The notes beneath the pieces were generated by a model. The model did not search any database. It saw nothing but the letters and a program-made list of their open reading frames with translations, and was not told the DNA's origin. Positions 44,163-51,856 of a DNA stretch of 64,000 nt are shown here, piece by piece. Position 1 is the first letter of the stretch. Every line of letters begins with the position of its first letter. Both the position numbers and the translations under genes were made by a program. The DNA comes from Flagellimonas zhangzhouensis (GTDB lineage: Bacteria > Bacteroidota > Bacteroidia > Flavobacteriales > Flavobacteriaceae), in the NCBI RefSeq assembly GCF_900102925.1, contig NZ_FNKI01000001.1, positions 1-64,000 of the forward strand, read 5' to 3'.

Positions 44163-44753
44163 GTGAGACCAATTACTTCCATACTAATTTGCTTTACCTT
44201 TTGCATTTTGCTACCCCCAACATTGATGGCACAGGAAAATTTATGCAATAGGTTAAAGCAAATGGTGGAACTTGATCAAAAATACCGCGGTTCCAATGAT
44301 TGTATGTTGAATAGATACAATCTTGCGTTGGACTCCCTATTAAAGGCTAAAGGCCTCACTCATGAAGAATTTAATGCCATGTCTGCACTAGAGCAAGGGG
44401 AGATTAAAAGTCTAGCCTTTAAAATTGGAGGGAGAAATATGCAGCCCATTATGGCCAACGATTCCTTGGCTGCTTTGCAATACCATTTAGATGAAAAAAA
44501 TTCAATGGCATTCATCGAATTAGTGAAACAACACGGTTGGCTCACGGACAAAAGTTTAGGTTGCTCCCAAAAATTTAGGACGGTATTGATTTTTAGACAT
44601 GCCCCTAAAAAGTACTGGCCACAAATACGTGAACTCATTGAAAAAGAAAAGGCAGCGCAACGCATACCACCTTACGAATATTATATAGTGGACAACCATT
44701 TAAAAGGCCGCCCGCCCTTGGATAAAAGTGCATCGGATTTTAACAACGGTTAA
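44163..44753 (+). CDS. DUF6624-like secreted protein
   Basis: 196 residues with a signal peptide to ~24. The central 'LAALQYHLDEKNSMAFIELV' and 'HAPKKYWPQIRELIEKEK' resemble DUF6624. Initiation is at a GTG directly abutting the TAA of the PliI-type gene, so translation is probably coupled. Function unknown; its position after a lysozyme inhibitor suggests an envelope role. Confidence 0.65.
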   Translation: MRPITSILICFTFCILLPPTLMAQENLCNRLKQMVELDQKYRGSNDCMLNRYNLALDSLLKAKGLTHEEFNAMSALEQGEIKSLAFKIGGRNMQPIMANDSLAALQYHLDEKNSMAFIELVKQHGWLTDKSLGCSQKFRTVLIFRHAPKKYWPQIRELIEKEKAAQRIPPYEYYIVDNHLKGRPPLDKSASDFNNG

Positions 44754-44824
44754 AATACTCACCCCAACACTTCAAACATCTTATATCACCATGTCATTAG
44801 AACATATGTCAGAAGGTATCCCAT

Positions 44825-44854
44825 AAAAAACCACTCCATTAATCAGAAGTGGTT
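44825..44854 (-). terminator. Intrinsic terminator of the 44876 gene
   Basis: On the minus strand AACCACT / AGTGGTT (7-bp stem, 13-nt loop) is followed by TTTTTT, 22 nt past the stop. Confidence 0.75.
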
Positions 44855-44875
44855 CAATTAATACATTACATCTCA

Positions 44876-45196
44876 TTAATGCATCTCTACTTCTTGCCAT
44901 TTTTGAGCCTGTTCGGCAAGGTTGGATTTCATTAAATCCTCCATGGTCATTGCAATTCTGAATTCGCAGATCGCTTCAAAATATAAAAACCAAGGCTCGG
45001 CAATTGATGGGATGTGGGAGGCATCAGGCACATCGACAACCATAATGGCTGCACGATGTCCTTCAAGTTCGGAAAAGTAAATACTTTCGGGTTTAATTTC
45101 ATCGACCACTCGGCCGATTACTTCCCCAGCAGTTCCATTTTTTACCATTGAGTTGAATGGTTCAATGGGACAGCTTACATTGACCAACATTTTCAT
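44876..45196 (-). CDS. Small conserved protein, Dabb-like ferredoxin fold suspected
   Basis: 106 residues. 'KMLVNVSCPIEPFNSMVKNG' and 'IPSIAEPWFLYFEAICEF' match a conserved bacterial family sometimes labelled 'panthothenate synthetase' (a misnomer) and resembling DUF3303; I would trust neither name. Likely a dimeric alpha/beta barrel protein. A CTTATAAG promoter word as before the repeat protein and the M61 gene lies 24 nt upstream. Confidence 0.65.
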   Translation of the reverse strand: MKMLVNVSCPIEPFNSMVKNGTAGEVIGRVVDEIKPESIYFSELEGHRAAIMVVDVPDASHIPSIAEPWFLYFEAICEFRIAMTMEDLMKSNLAEQAQKWQEVEMH

Positions 45197-45220
45197 ACTA
45201 ATGAATTTATGTTATTGATT

Positions 45221-45249
45221 CTTATAAGATACAAAACACAAGGGTGAAC
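45221..45249 (-). promoter_or_regulatory. Weak ECF-type promoter candidate
   Basis: Minus-strand ATCTTATAAG (45221-45230) matches the -10 word at 35361 and 53556. Its -35 counterpart would be GTTCACCCTTG (45239-45249), which fits TGT(A/C)ACATTTT only partly and at a 3-4 bp shorter distance. Confidence 0.35.
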
Positions 45250-45423
45250 TCCTATTTTTAATTCTTTAATATTCAATAGTTTAGAATTAAAATAAGCATA
45301 TTAACCATTCTTGCTTTCATCTGTAATTTTGAACCTACGAAAGGGATATGGGAAATCTTAAAAGAAATATGGATTTCTCTGTCGTCCAGATTGCCATCAG
45401 GACTACTTCGGAATGAAAATAAC

Positions 45424-46701
45424 CTAAAACACCTTCCCCACAGCTTCAATGGTCTTATCCAAATCGGCATAGCTGAGGGCATCGTTTAAAAAGTAGCTTT
45501 CAAAAGCAGAGGGCGGTAAGTACACGCCATTCTCCAACATGCCGTGAAAGTATTTCTTAAAAGTATCGTTATTGCCTTTGGCGGAGCTGGCAAAATCCAC
45601 CACAGGCTCCTCCGTAAAGTGTACGGAGATCATACTGCCGTAACGGTTAATTTGGTGCGTCACCCCTTTTTCGGTCAAGGTTTGGTCTATGCCCTTGTGC
45701 AGATATTCCGTTTTTTCGGCCAGGCTAGTAAAAATTTCAGGTTGGTTGTTCAAGGCGGTGAGCATGGCCAGTCCAGCACTCATAGCCAAAGGGTTTCCAC
45801 TTAAAGTTCCTGCTTGGTACACAGGTCCATCAGGGGCCAAATGCGCCATGATCTCGGCTCGGGCCGCAAATGCCCCAACGGGCAATCCGCCCCCGATCAC
45901 TTTTCCGAACATCACAATATCAGCATCAATATTCAAGGCATCCTGTGCCCCTCCTTTTCCGAGGCGAAAGCCAGTCATTACCTCATCGAACAACAACAAA
46001 ATGCCCTCTTGGGTGCAGAGTTCTCGTAGGCCATTTATAAAATCCTCTTTAGAGATAATACAGCCCATGTTCCCAGCTACAGGTTCCAAAATAATGGCAG
46101 CAATTTCGCCTTTATTGGCTTCCACCAATGCTTTTACGCCCTCCAAATCGTTGTAATCAGCCAACAAAGTATCCTTTGCCGTGCCCTGTGTTACCCCAGG
46201 ACTGTTTGGACTGCCAAAAGTAACGGCTCCACTCCCCGCTTGTATCAAAAAAGAGTCGGAATGGCCGTGGTAGCAACCCGCAAATTTGATGATCTTATCC
46301 TTGCCCGTGTACCCGCGCGCGAGGCGCACAGCACTCATACAGGCTTCGGTTCCGCTGTTCACAAAACGAATCTTGTCAATGTTCGGCACCATGGACACAG
46401 CCAGTTTGGCAAGTTCGGTCTCAATCTCGGTGGGCGTTCCAAAGGAAGTTCCTTTTTTCGCTTTCTCGATGACCGCATTGATCACAGGTTCGTAGGCATG
46501 GCCCAAAATAAGCGGTCCCCAGGAAGCAATATAGTCGATAAGCTGGTTGCCATCTTCATCGTACAGATAGGCGCCTTTGGCCTCCTTGATAAAAATAGGG
46601 TCGCCCCCTACCGCTTTAAATGCTCTTACAGGTGAGTTTACTCCTCCAGGGATGTATTTTTTGGCCTCTGCGAACAAGGCGCTGCTTCGTTGGTAGATCA
46701 T
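45424..46701 (-). CDS. hemL: Glutamate-1-semialdehyde 2,1-aminomutase
   Basis: PLP enzyme that makes 5-aminolevulinate from glutamate-1-semialdehyde in the C5 haem pathway. The 425-residue protein has usual length, the N-terminal '[20 protein letters not shown]', the PLP lysine K267 in '[15 protein letters not shown]', and 'CYHGHSD'. ATG 46701. Its ~103-nt leader contains two dispersed palindromic repeats (46713-46737, 46758-46782) that could form hairpins in the mRNA. Confidence 0.97.
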   Translation of the reverse strand: MIYQRSSALFAEAKKYIPGGVNSPVRAFKAVGGDPIFIKEAKGAYLYDEDGNQLIDYIASWGPLILGHAYEPVINAVIEKAKKGTSFGTPTEIETELAKLAVSMVPNIDKIRFVNSGTEACMSAVRLARGYTGKDKIIKFAGCYHGHSDSFLIQAGSGAVTFGSPNSPGVTQGTAKDTLLADYNDLEGVKALVEANKGEIAAIILEPVAGNMGCIISKEDFINGLRELCTQEGILLLFDEVMTGFRLGKGGAQDALNIDADIVMFGKVIGGGLPVGAFAARAEIMAHLAPDGPVYQAGTLSGNPLAMSAGLAMLTALNNQPEIFTSLAEKTEYLHKGIDQTLTEKGVTHQINRYGSMISVHFTEEPVVDFASSAKGNNDTFKKYFHGMLENGVYLPPSAFESYFLNDALSYADLDKTIEAVGKVF

Positions 46702-46712
46702 AATTATTTTGT

Positions 46713-46737
46713 GTCATTCCCGCGTAGGCGGGAATCT
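46713..46737. repeat. Dispersed palindromic element, type ATTCCCGC-n-GCGGGAAT
   Basis: Perfect 8-bp inverted repeat with a short loop, 12 bp upstream of the hemL ATG, flanked by GTC. Elements of this wording are widespread between genes in Flavobacteriia. Confidence 0.7.
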
Positions 46738-46757
46738 ATTTAATCCATTTCTTAATC

Positions 46758-46782
46758 ACCCTTCGACTGCGCTCGGGATAAC
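46758..46782. repeat. Dispersed element, type CCTTCGACTGCGCTCGGG
   Basis: Second palindromic repeat in the hemL leader. Same core TCGACTGCGCTC as at 54502-54530 and 55256-55282. Confidence 0.75.
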
Positions 46783-46810
46783 AAATTAGTGCAATTCGAC
46801 TTGCTCTCCA

Positions 46811-46818
46811 CAAAGGTA
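46811..46818 (-). promoter_or_regulatory. -7 promoter box of hemL
   Basis: TACCTTTG on the minus strand is an exact TAnnTTTG box; TTTC in place of TTTG lies 20 bp upstream. Start near 46804, giving a leader of about 103 nt. Confidence 0.6.
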
Positions 46819-46862
46819 ATGAGGATCATTCGTTTTGGGAAACGGAAAATGGTCGGAGAAAG

Positions 46863-46890
46863 AGATTCTTCCCTACGCTCAGAATGACAA
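46863..46890. repeat. Dispersed element, type TTCTTCCCTACGCTCAGAATGAC
   Basis: Minus strand GTCATTCTGAGCGTAGGG...GAA: a third type of the same class of intergenic palindromic elements, here imperfect. Confidence 0.55.
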
Positions 46891-46894
46891 AGTG

Positions 46895-46932
46895 GATGTC
46901 AGACGTCTGATGTCTGATGTCTGATGTCTGAT
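46895..46932. repeat. Seven-base tandem repeat (GATGTCT)
   Basis: Five units of GATGTCT-like sequence in a row (first two diverged: GATGTCA, GACGTCT) end just before the stop of the GH73 gene at 46937. They are non-coding for that gene. Confidence 0.8.
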
Positions 46933-46936
46933 AAAA

Positions 46937-47791
46937 CTACCTCCCTCGACGAATCTGAAGCACTTGCCCAATAGAAATAATATTGTCACTCAAGTTGTTC
47001 ATCTGTTTGATCTCATCCACGGGAACATCATACTTTCGGGAAATGGCATACAAGGTTTCTCCTTTTGAGACGGTATGAGTAGTCAAACTTTGTTTTGGTG
47101 GATCAACTTGTGCAATTTCAATGGGAGCATTGCGTACCACTTCGCGATCGTAACGATCCAAATCGTAGCGCTCGATCAAGGCAATTAACTTTTGCGGATA
47201 TTGACGGTCGGTGGCATATCCCGCTTGTCGAAGACCGTGAGCCCACTTTTTGTAATCATTCGGTTTGTAATCGAACAGGAACGCATAGCGTGAACGGGAA
47301 GTCAAAAACAAACTATGATCCCTAAACGAGTACATGGGATGGTTGTATTTCCGAAAACACTCCCCTTTAGCATCATCATCGTGAAAATCAAATTCACCCT
47401 CCCAACCCGTATGGCATTTGATGCCAAAATGGTTGTTGGTCTTTAAGGTCAATTCACCACGACCAGAACCACTTTCCAAAATTCCCTGTGCCAAGGTAAT
47501 ACTGGCAGGAATGCCAAAGGCACGCATTTCGTATTGCGCAATTTCAGCAAAGGTCTCAATATATTCTTGGGTATCAGAAATAGGAAAACGCTCAAACCTT
47601 CCAGTATCTTCGGGCATTGGATATAATCCATCTTCGCCCACTGTAGGCATTTCATTCTTGTGCTTTTTAACAGGCCTTCCGTTGTCCACCACAACAGGGG
47701 CACCATTTCTTTGGGTATTTCTTCGCTTTTTAGCACCGCAGCTGGAGATCAACAGGGCCACTAGCAATACATATCCTATTCGCTTGATCAT
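46937..47791 (-). CDS. Peptidoglycan N-acetylglucosaminidase (GH73) lipoprotein with LysM
   Basis: 284 residues. Lipoprotein signal with Cys18 ('LLISSCG'); glucosaminidase domain (~75-215) with the probable catalytic E106 in 'AQGILESGSGRGELT' and 'NNHFGIKCH'; a LysM domain (~238-280, 'HTVSKGETLYAISRKYDVPV') that binds peptidoglycan. It should cleave GlcNAc bonds in the cell wall at growth or division sites. The start overlaps the stop of the upstream PLP-enzyme gene by 4 nt. Confidence 0.94.
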   Translation of the reverse strand: MIKRIGYVLLVALLISSCGAKKRRNTQRNGAPVVVDNGRPVKKHKNEMPTVGEDGLYPMPEDTGRFERFPISDTQEYIETFAEIAQYEMRAFGIPASITLAQGILESGSGRGELTLKTNNHFGIKCHTGWEGEFDFHDDDAKGECFRKYNHPMYSFRDHSLFLTSRSRYAFLFDYKPNDYKKWAHGLRQAGYATDRQYPQKLIALIERYDLDRYDREVVRNAPIEIAQVDPPKQSLTTHTVSKGETLYAISRKYDVPVDEIKQMNNLSDNIISIGQVLQIRRGR

Positions 47792-48693
47792 ACGTTCAAT
47801 AAGGGTAAATTCTTCTTTTTCAACACAAGGTTCATGCCCTTTATGCCTTGCAATCCACCTGTATGGATGGCCAAAATTTGGGTTCCAGGGGTAAAAACGC
47901 CCTGTTTTATAAGGTCAAAAATACCAAAAAGCATCTTTCCCGTGTAAATGGGGTCCAAAGGGATGTTGGTCGCTTCCTTAAACTGATTGATGAAAGCCAC
48001 CAAGTTTTCGTCCACCTTGGCGTAACCCCCAAAATGATAGTCGGTTACCAATCGCCAATTCTCATTTTGAACAAAGCTACGAATATCTTCGGTTAAAAAA
48101 TCACCCTTTAAAGCGGGGAACCCCAAAACGGTTTGATGTGGTTTCGCGGCATTGATGAGTCCAGCAATAGTACCTCCAGTTCCCACCGCGCTGCAGATTA
48201 CATCAAATTGCGCATCGGTATCGGTCAAAATTTCCTCGCATCCTTTTACGGCAAGTGCATTGGTTCCCCCTTCGGGCAACAGGTAAAAATCTCCTAAGCT
48301 TTCTTTCAATTCCTTTTGAAAGTCAACTTCATTTTTGCGTCGGTAATCACTTCGGGACACAAAATAAAACTCCATACCATGCTCATGGGCGAGTTTCAAA
48401 GTGGGATTTTCTTGCCAATTCCCCTCCAGTTCTTCCCCACGAATCACCCCAATAGTTTTTAATCCTTGTTCGTGACCTGCAAAAGCTGCCGCCGCAATAT
48501 GGTTGGAAAAAGCTCCACCAAAGGTGAGCAAGGTACGTTGCCCTTGTTTTTTGACTTCAAGTAAGTTGTATTTTAGCTTTCGGTACTTGTTTCCAGAAAT
48601 GAACGGATGGATGGCATCCTCCCTTTTCAGGTACAGGGTAACGCCCTTTTCTTTCAAAAGGGGATGATCAATATGCTGATTGGGAATGTTCAA
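47788..48693 (-). CDS. D-cysteine desulfhydrase / ACC deaminase family PLP enzyme
   Basis: 301 residues of the type II PLP fold. The PLP lysine is in 'SGNKYRKLKYNLLE' (~34-47); 'TFGGAFSNHIAAAAFAG' and 'SAVGTGGTIAGLI' are the phosphate- and pyridoxal-contacting segments. Members deaminate ACC or desulfhydrate D-cysteine; the residues visible do not decide. A TTG at 48693 is the only start that gives the family N-terminus 'NIPNQHI'. Middle gene of a three-gene operon. Confidence 0.85.
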   Translation of the reverse strand: MNIPNQHIDHPLLKEKGVTLYLKREDAIHPFISGNKYRKLKYNLLEVKKQGQRTLLTFGGAFSNHIAAAAFAGHEQGLKTIGVIRGEELEGNWQENPTLKLAHEHGMEFYFVSRSDYRRKNEVDFQKELKESLGDFYLLPEGGTNALAVKGCEEILTDTDAQFDVICSAVGTGGTIAGLINAAKPHQTVLGFPALKGDFLTEDIRSFVQNENWRLVTDYHFGGYAKVDENLVAFINQFKEATNIPLDPIYTGKMLFGIFDLIKQGVFTPGTQILAIHTGGLQGIKGMNLVLKKKNLPLLNV

Positions 48694-48702
48694 TTCGAAA
48701 AC

Positions 48703-49032
48703 TTAACGGGTCAGGTATCGCAAAAAACCAAAGGTTTTACGCTTGCGAAGGTACTCCATATCCTTTTCATTGGCATAGGCCTCGCGTTCAAAACTAATGT
48801 TTTGGTAGGCGCGGTAGCTATCCAGATACATCACGGTGCGCAACAACCATTCGGAAACATAAAGCAGGTAAAAAGGAAGAATCAAAAGCTCTTGTTGTTG
48901 TTTTAAATGGATTCGCTCGTGGTTGATGAGCACTTCGTCGGCCTTTAAGGAATCTTCCTTTAGGAAAATGAAAGGCCAAAGCGAGAGCCCCACATAGTTT
49001 TTATAGAAGAAATGTTTAAAGACTAAAATCAT
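48703..49032 (-). CDS. Small membrane protein with HExxH metallopeptidase motif
   Basis: 109 residues, two hydrophobic segments (~8-24, ~47-66). H38-E-R-I-H42 lies between them and E84-A-Y-A-N-E follows ~42 residues later, the layout of a gluzincin zinc site. No domain name comes to mind; such short HExxH proteins are common in Bacteroidota and often uncharacterised. First gene of the operon with the PLP enzyme and the GH73 glucosaminidase, with 10 nt between. A -7 box is 26 nt upstream. Confidence 0.65.
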   Translation of the reverse strand: MILVFKHFFYKNYVGLSLWPFIFLKEDSLKADEVLINHERIHLKQQQELLILPFYLLYVSEWLLRTVMYLDSYRAYQNISFEREAYANEKDMEYLRKRKTFGFLRYLTR

Positions 49033-49057
49033 CTTATCACAACTTGGTCAGTGATAA

Positions 49058-49065
49058 CAAATATA
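49058..49065 (-). promoter_or_regulatory. -7 promoter box of the 49032 operon
   Basis: TATATTTG on the minus strand matches TAnnTTTG exactly; a CAAA (TTTG) lies 15 bp upstream instead of 19-21. Confidence 0.45.
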
Positions 49066-49204
49066 ACTTGTAAAAACCCTCAAAATTTGATAGTTGGGAT
49101 AATTCCATCAACATTTTCGGTGAATAACCTTGTTTTCAAAATCTTAAAACGTTGCAAGTTTTCTACAGAAAGGCGTAAATTTATATAGCCAACAGCACAT
49201 TTGC

Positions 49205-49366
49205 ATGAAAGAATACATTCCCTTGGAAGAGGGTGATTACTATTACACGGAAGAGGGATATCGGGTGTTTACCGAACAATATCTGTTAAAACGGGGATAT
49301 TGCTGCGAAAGTGGTTGCCGACATTGTCCATATGGCTACAATCCGAAAACCAATAGCATGCGCTAA
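49205..49366 (+). CDS. DUF5522 family cysteine-rich mini-protein
   Basis: 53 residues, below usual length cutoffs. It contains C33-C34-E-S-G-C38-R-H-C41-P-Y-G (word GYCCESGCRHCPYG), the invariant core of DUF5522 in Bacteroidota, and the preceding acidic and aromatic stretch 'LEEGDYYYTEEGYRVFTEQY'. Four cysteines and a histidine suggest a metal-binding site. Start ATG 49205, stop TAA 49364-49366. Function unknown. Confidence 0.92.
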   Translation: MKEYIPLEEGDYYYTEEGYRVFTEQYLLKRGYCCESGCRHCPYGYNPKTNSMR

Positions 49367-49433
49367 AAAATGTACTGTTCGGCATAATATTTGTGAGTAT
49401 TTTAATCAATCTCAAGAATTTAAAAAAAGTATT

Positions 49434-50003
49434 ATGAAAAATCTTTCTCGTTTTGCCCTCGTCATTTTTTCGTTAGGTCTGTTCGTGTCTTGTAGTTCTG
49501 TTCAAGTAGTTTCGGACTATGATCAAAAGGCAGATTTCAACAATTATAAAAGCTATGCTTTTTACAAAACTGGTATCGATAAAGCCCAAATTTCAGATTT
49601 GGACAAGAAACGTATTCTTCGCGCCATTGAAACCGAACTAAGCTCCCGCGGATTTGTAAAATCGGATAGTCCCGATGTGTTGATCAGCATTTTCACCAAA
49701 GAACGTGAACGCGTGGATGTCTACAACAACTACGGTTGGGGTTGGGGTGGATTTTATAGTCCCTATGCCTGGGGTCCTGGATGGGGATGGGGCTGGGGAG
49801 GCAACAACGTAAGCACGAGTACCGAAGGTTCTTTATATATTGATGTGATCGATGCCAACAAGAAAGAATTGGTTTGGCAAGGTCGCGGTGTAGGCACTTT
49901 GAGCAGCAACAAAAGTGTGGAAAAGAAAGAGGCCCGCATTAAGGAATTTGTTTCCCAGATTATGGAAGAATATCCGCCACAAGCCATGGTAGCTTCCAAC
50001 TAA
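49434..50003 (+). CDS. DUF4136 family lipoprotein
   Basis: 189 residues from ATG 49434; lipoprotein signal ending ...LFVSC. The mature domain has 'DYDQKADFNNYKSYAFY' and 'YIDVIDANKKELVWQGRG', the DUF4136 wording. Between them lies a Trp/Gly/Tyr-rich insert ('GWGWGGFYSPYAWGPGWGWG'). Envelope protein of unknown role. The frame is open 41 codons upstream and overlaps the DUF5522 gene in another phase; the signal peptide decides the start. Terminator 9 nt after the stop. Confidence 0.88.
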   Translation: MKNLSRFALVIFSLGLFVSCSSVQVVSDYDQKADFNNYKSYAFYKTGIDKAQISDLDKKRILRAIETELSSRGFVKSDSPDVLISIFTKERERVDVYNNYGWGWGGFYSPYAWGPGWGWGWGGNNVSTSTEGSLYIDVIDANKKELVWQGRGVGTLSSNKSVEKKEARIKEFVSQIMEEYPPQAMVASN

Positions 50004-50011
50004 AAATACAG

Positions 50012-50034
50012 ACCGCCCTCGAGGCGGTTTTTTA
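50012..50034 (+). terminator. Intrinsic terminator of the DUF4136 gene
   Basis: ACCGCC-CTCGA-GGCGGT followed by TTTTTT. Confidence 0.85.
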
Positions 50035-50104
50035 TTGCCCTTAACTTTAGTTAAGAAAATATCGGTTATCGATTTCGTATCTTTAAAACCTAAACAAGGT
50101 ACAG

Positions 50105-51856
50105 ATGAGTTACGAATCCAATCCTATTTTGGACAAATTGCCCAAGCACTTAAAGCAGTTCATAAAGCCGCAGAATTACGAAGACTACACGGCCATTGAT
50201 CAAGCGGTTTGGCGCTATGTGATGCGCAAAAATGTGGATTATTTGAGTCGCGTAGCGCATAGTTCTTATGTGGAAGGATTGAAAAAAACGGGCATTTCCA
50301 TAGACCAAATTCCCAATATGTATGGGATGAATCGTATTTTAAAAGAAATCGGTTGGGCAGCAGTGGCCGTTGATGGTTTTATACCACCGTCGGCCTTTAT
50401 GGAATTCCAAGCTTATAATGTGTTGGTGATTGCTTCAGATATTCGCCAGCTTGAAAATATTGAATACACCCCTGCACCCGATATTATCCATGAAGGGGCT
50501 GGACATGCCCCAATTATTGCCAACCCAGAATATGCCGAATATTTAAGGCGATTTGGAGAGATTGGCTGTAAAGCGATTTCCAGTGCCAAGGATTATGAAT
50601 TGTATGATGCTGTACGACATCTTTCCATAATTAAAGAAGCACATGGGACTCCGCTGGAAGAAATAGAAAAGGCTGAAAAACATATTGAATACCTCCAAGA
50701 AAATATGGGCGAACCCAGTGAAATGGCATTGATCAGAAATCTGCATTGGTGGACCGTGGAATACGGTTTGATCGGGGAAGTGGACAATCCCAAGATCTAT
50801 GGAGCAGGATTGCTTTCTTCCATTGGGGAAAGTGCTTGGTGCATGACGGACCATGTGAAAAAAATCCCATATTCGATTGAAACAGCGCATACCGAATTTG
50901 ATATTACAAAACCACAACCACAACTTTTTGTGACCCCAGATTTTGCGTTTTTAAGTCAGGTTTTGGAGGATTTTGCCCATAGCATGGCGGTGCGCAAGGG
51001 TGGGCTTTCAGGCATCAAAAAATTGATCAACTCCCAAGCTTTGGGCACATTGGAAATGAGCACTGGACTACAGATTTCTGGTCAATTCCAGTATGTGATT
51101 GAACACGATGGAAAACCCATTTACATACAATCTAAAGGACCAACTGCCTTGGCTTACCGCGAAAAAGAATTGGTTGGACACAGCATAGAATACCATTCGG
51201 AGGGATTTGGTTCGCCGATTGGAAAATTAAAGGGTATCAATATTGCCATTGAAGATATGGGACCCCGTGATCTTAAGGCTTATAAAATTTATGAGGGAGA
51301 GCAAATTTCCTTGGAATTTGAAGGTGGTGTGAAAGTAGAGGGCACTATCGTAACAGGTACTCGAAACTTGATGGGAAAAATCATTTTAATCACTTTTAAG
51401 GATTGTACCGTGACCCACAATGGAGAAACATTGTTCTTGCCTGAATGGGGATTGTATGACATGGCAGTGGGGCAAAATGTGGTTTCAGCCTACAATGGAC
51501 CTGCAGACTTGAACAGTTTTGATCTGATCACCCATGAAATAACGGAGAGTACCATTAAACCCAAAAAGAGTGCACAACGTATACAATTAGAACAGTATTA
51601 CCAACAAGTACGGGAATTCAGGGAGGGTACCAACACCACTATATCCCGAAATAAGGTGTTCCAAATAATCAAACAAGAACATTCTGAAGATTGGTTATTG
51701 CCCGTGGAATTGTATGAATTGGCCAAGCAAAGCAACGATCAGGAATTTCAACAAGACATTTTGGAGCATCTCGAAAATATCAAACAAAACAACCCCAAAG
51801 TGGGCCATTTGATTGATGACGGTATTGCTTTGGTCGACGCTAGTTTGGTGAGTTAA
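50105..51856 (+). CDS. Aromatic amino acid hydroxylase (phenylalanine 4-hydroxylase-like)
   Basis: 583 residues. The iron-binding motif of biopterin-dependent hydroxylases is present as H129-E-G-A-G-H134-A-P (classical HDxxGH-P), in a ~330-residue catalytic region. A further ~240-residue C-terminal part ('EDMGPRDLKAYKIYEGEQIS' onward) is absent from proteobacterial PhhA (~260-300 aa) and typical of the Bacteroidota form. It probably converts Phe to Tyr. No pterin or fumarylacetoacetate genes adjoin. Its stop overlaps the convergent M61 gene by 4 bp. Confidence 0.85.
   Translation: MSYESNPILDKLPKHLKQFIKPQNYEDYTAIDQAVWRYVMRKNVDYLSRVAHSSYVEGLKKTGISIDQIPNMYGMNRILKEIGWAAVAVDGFIPPSAFMEFQAYNVLVIASDIRQLENIEYTPAPDIIHEGAGHAPIIANPEYAEYLRRFGEIGCKAISSAKDYELYDAVRHLSIIKEAHGTPLEEIEKAEKHIEYLQENMGEPSEMALIRNLHWWTVEYGLIGEVDNPKIYGAGLLSSIGESAWCMTDHVKKIPYSIETAHTEFDITKPQPQLFVTPDFAFLSQVLEDFAHSMAVRKGGLSGIKKLINSQALGTLEMSTGLQISGQFQYVIEHDGKPIYIQSKGPTALAYREKELVGHSIEYHSEGFGSPIGKLKGINIAIEDMGPRDLKAYKIYEGEQISLEFEGGVKVEGTIVTGTRNLMGKIILITFKDCTVTHNGETLFLPEWGLYDMAVGQNVVSAYNGPADLNSFDLITHEITESTIKPKKSAQRIQLEQYYQQVREFREGTNTTISRNKVFQIIKQEHSEDWLLPVELYELAKQSNDQEFQQDILEHLENIKQNNPKVGHLIDDGIALVDASLVS

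Noticed and set aside
45273..45482. 69-codon open frame upstream of the 45196 gene
   Set aside because: Overlaps the 3' end of hemL and has no coding character.
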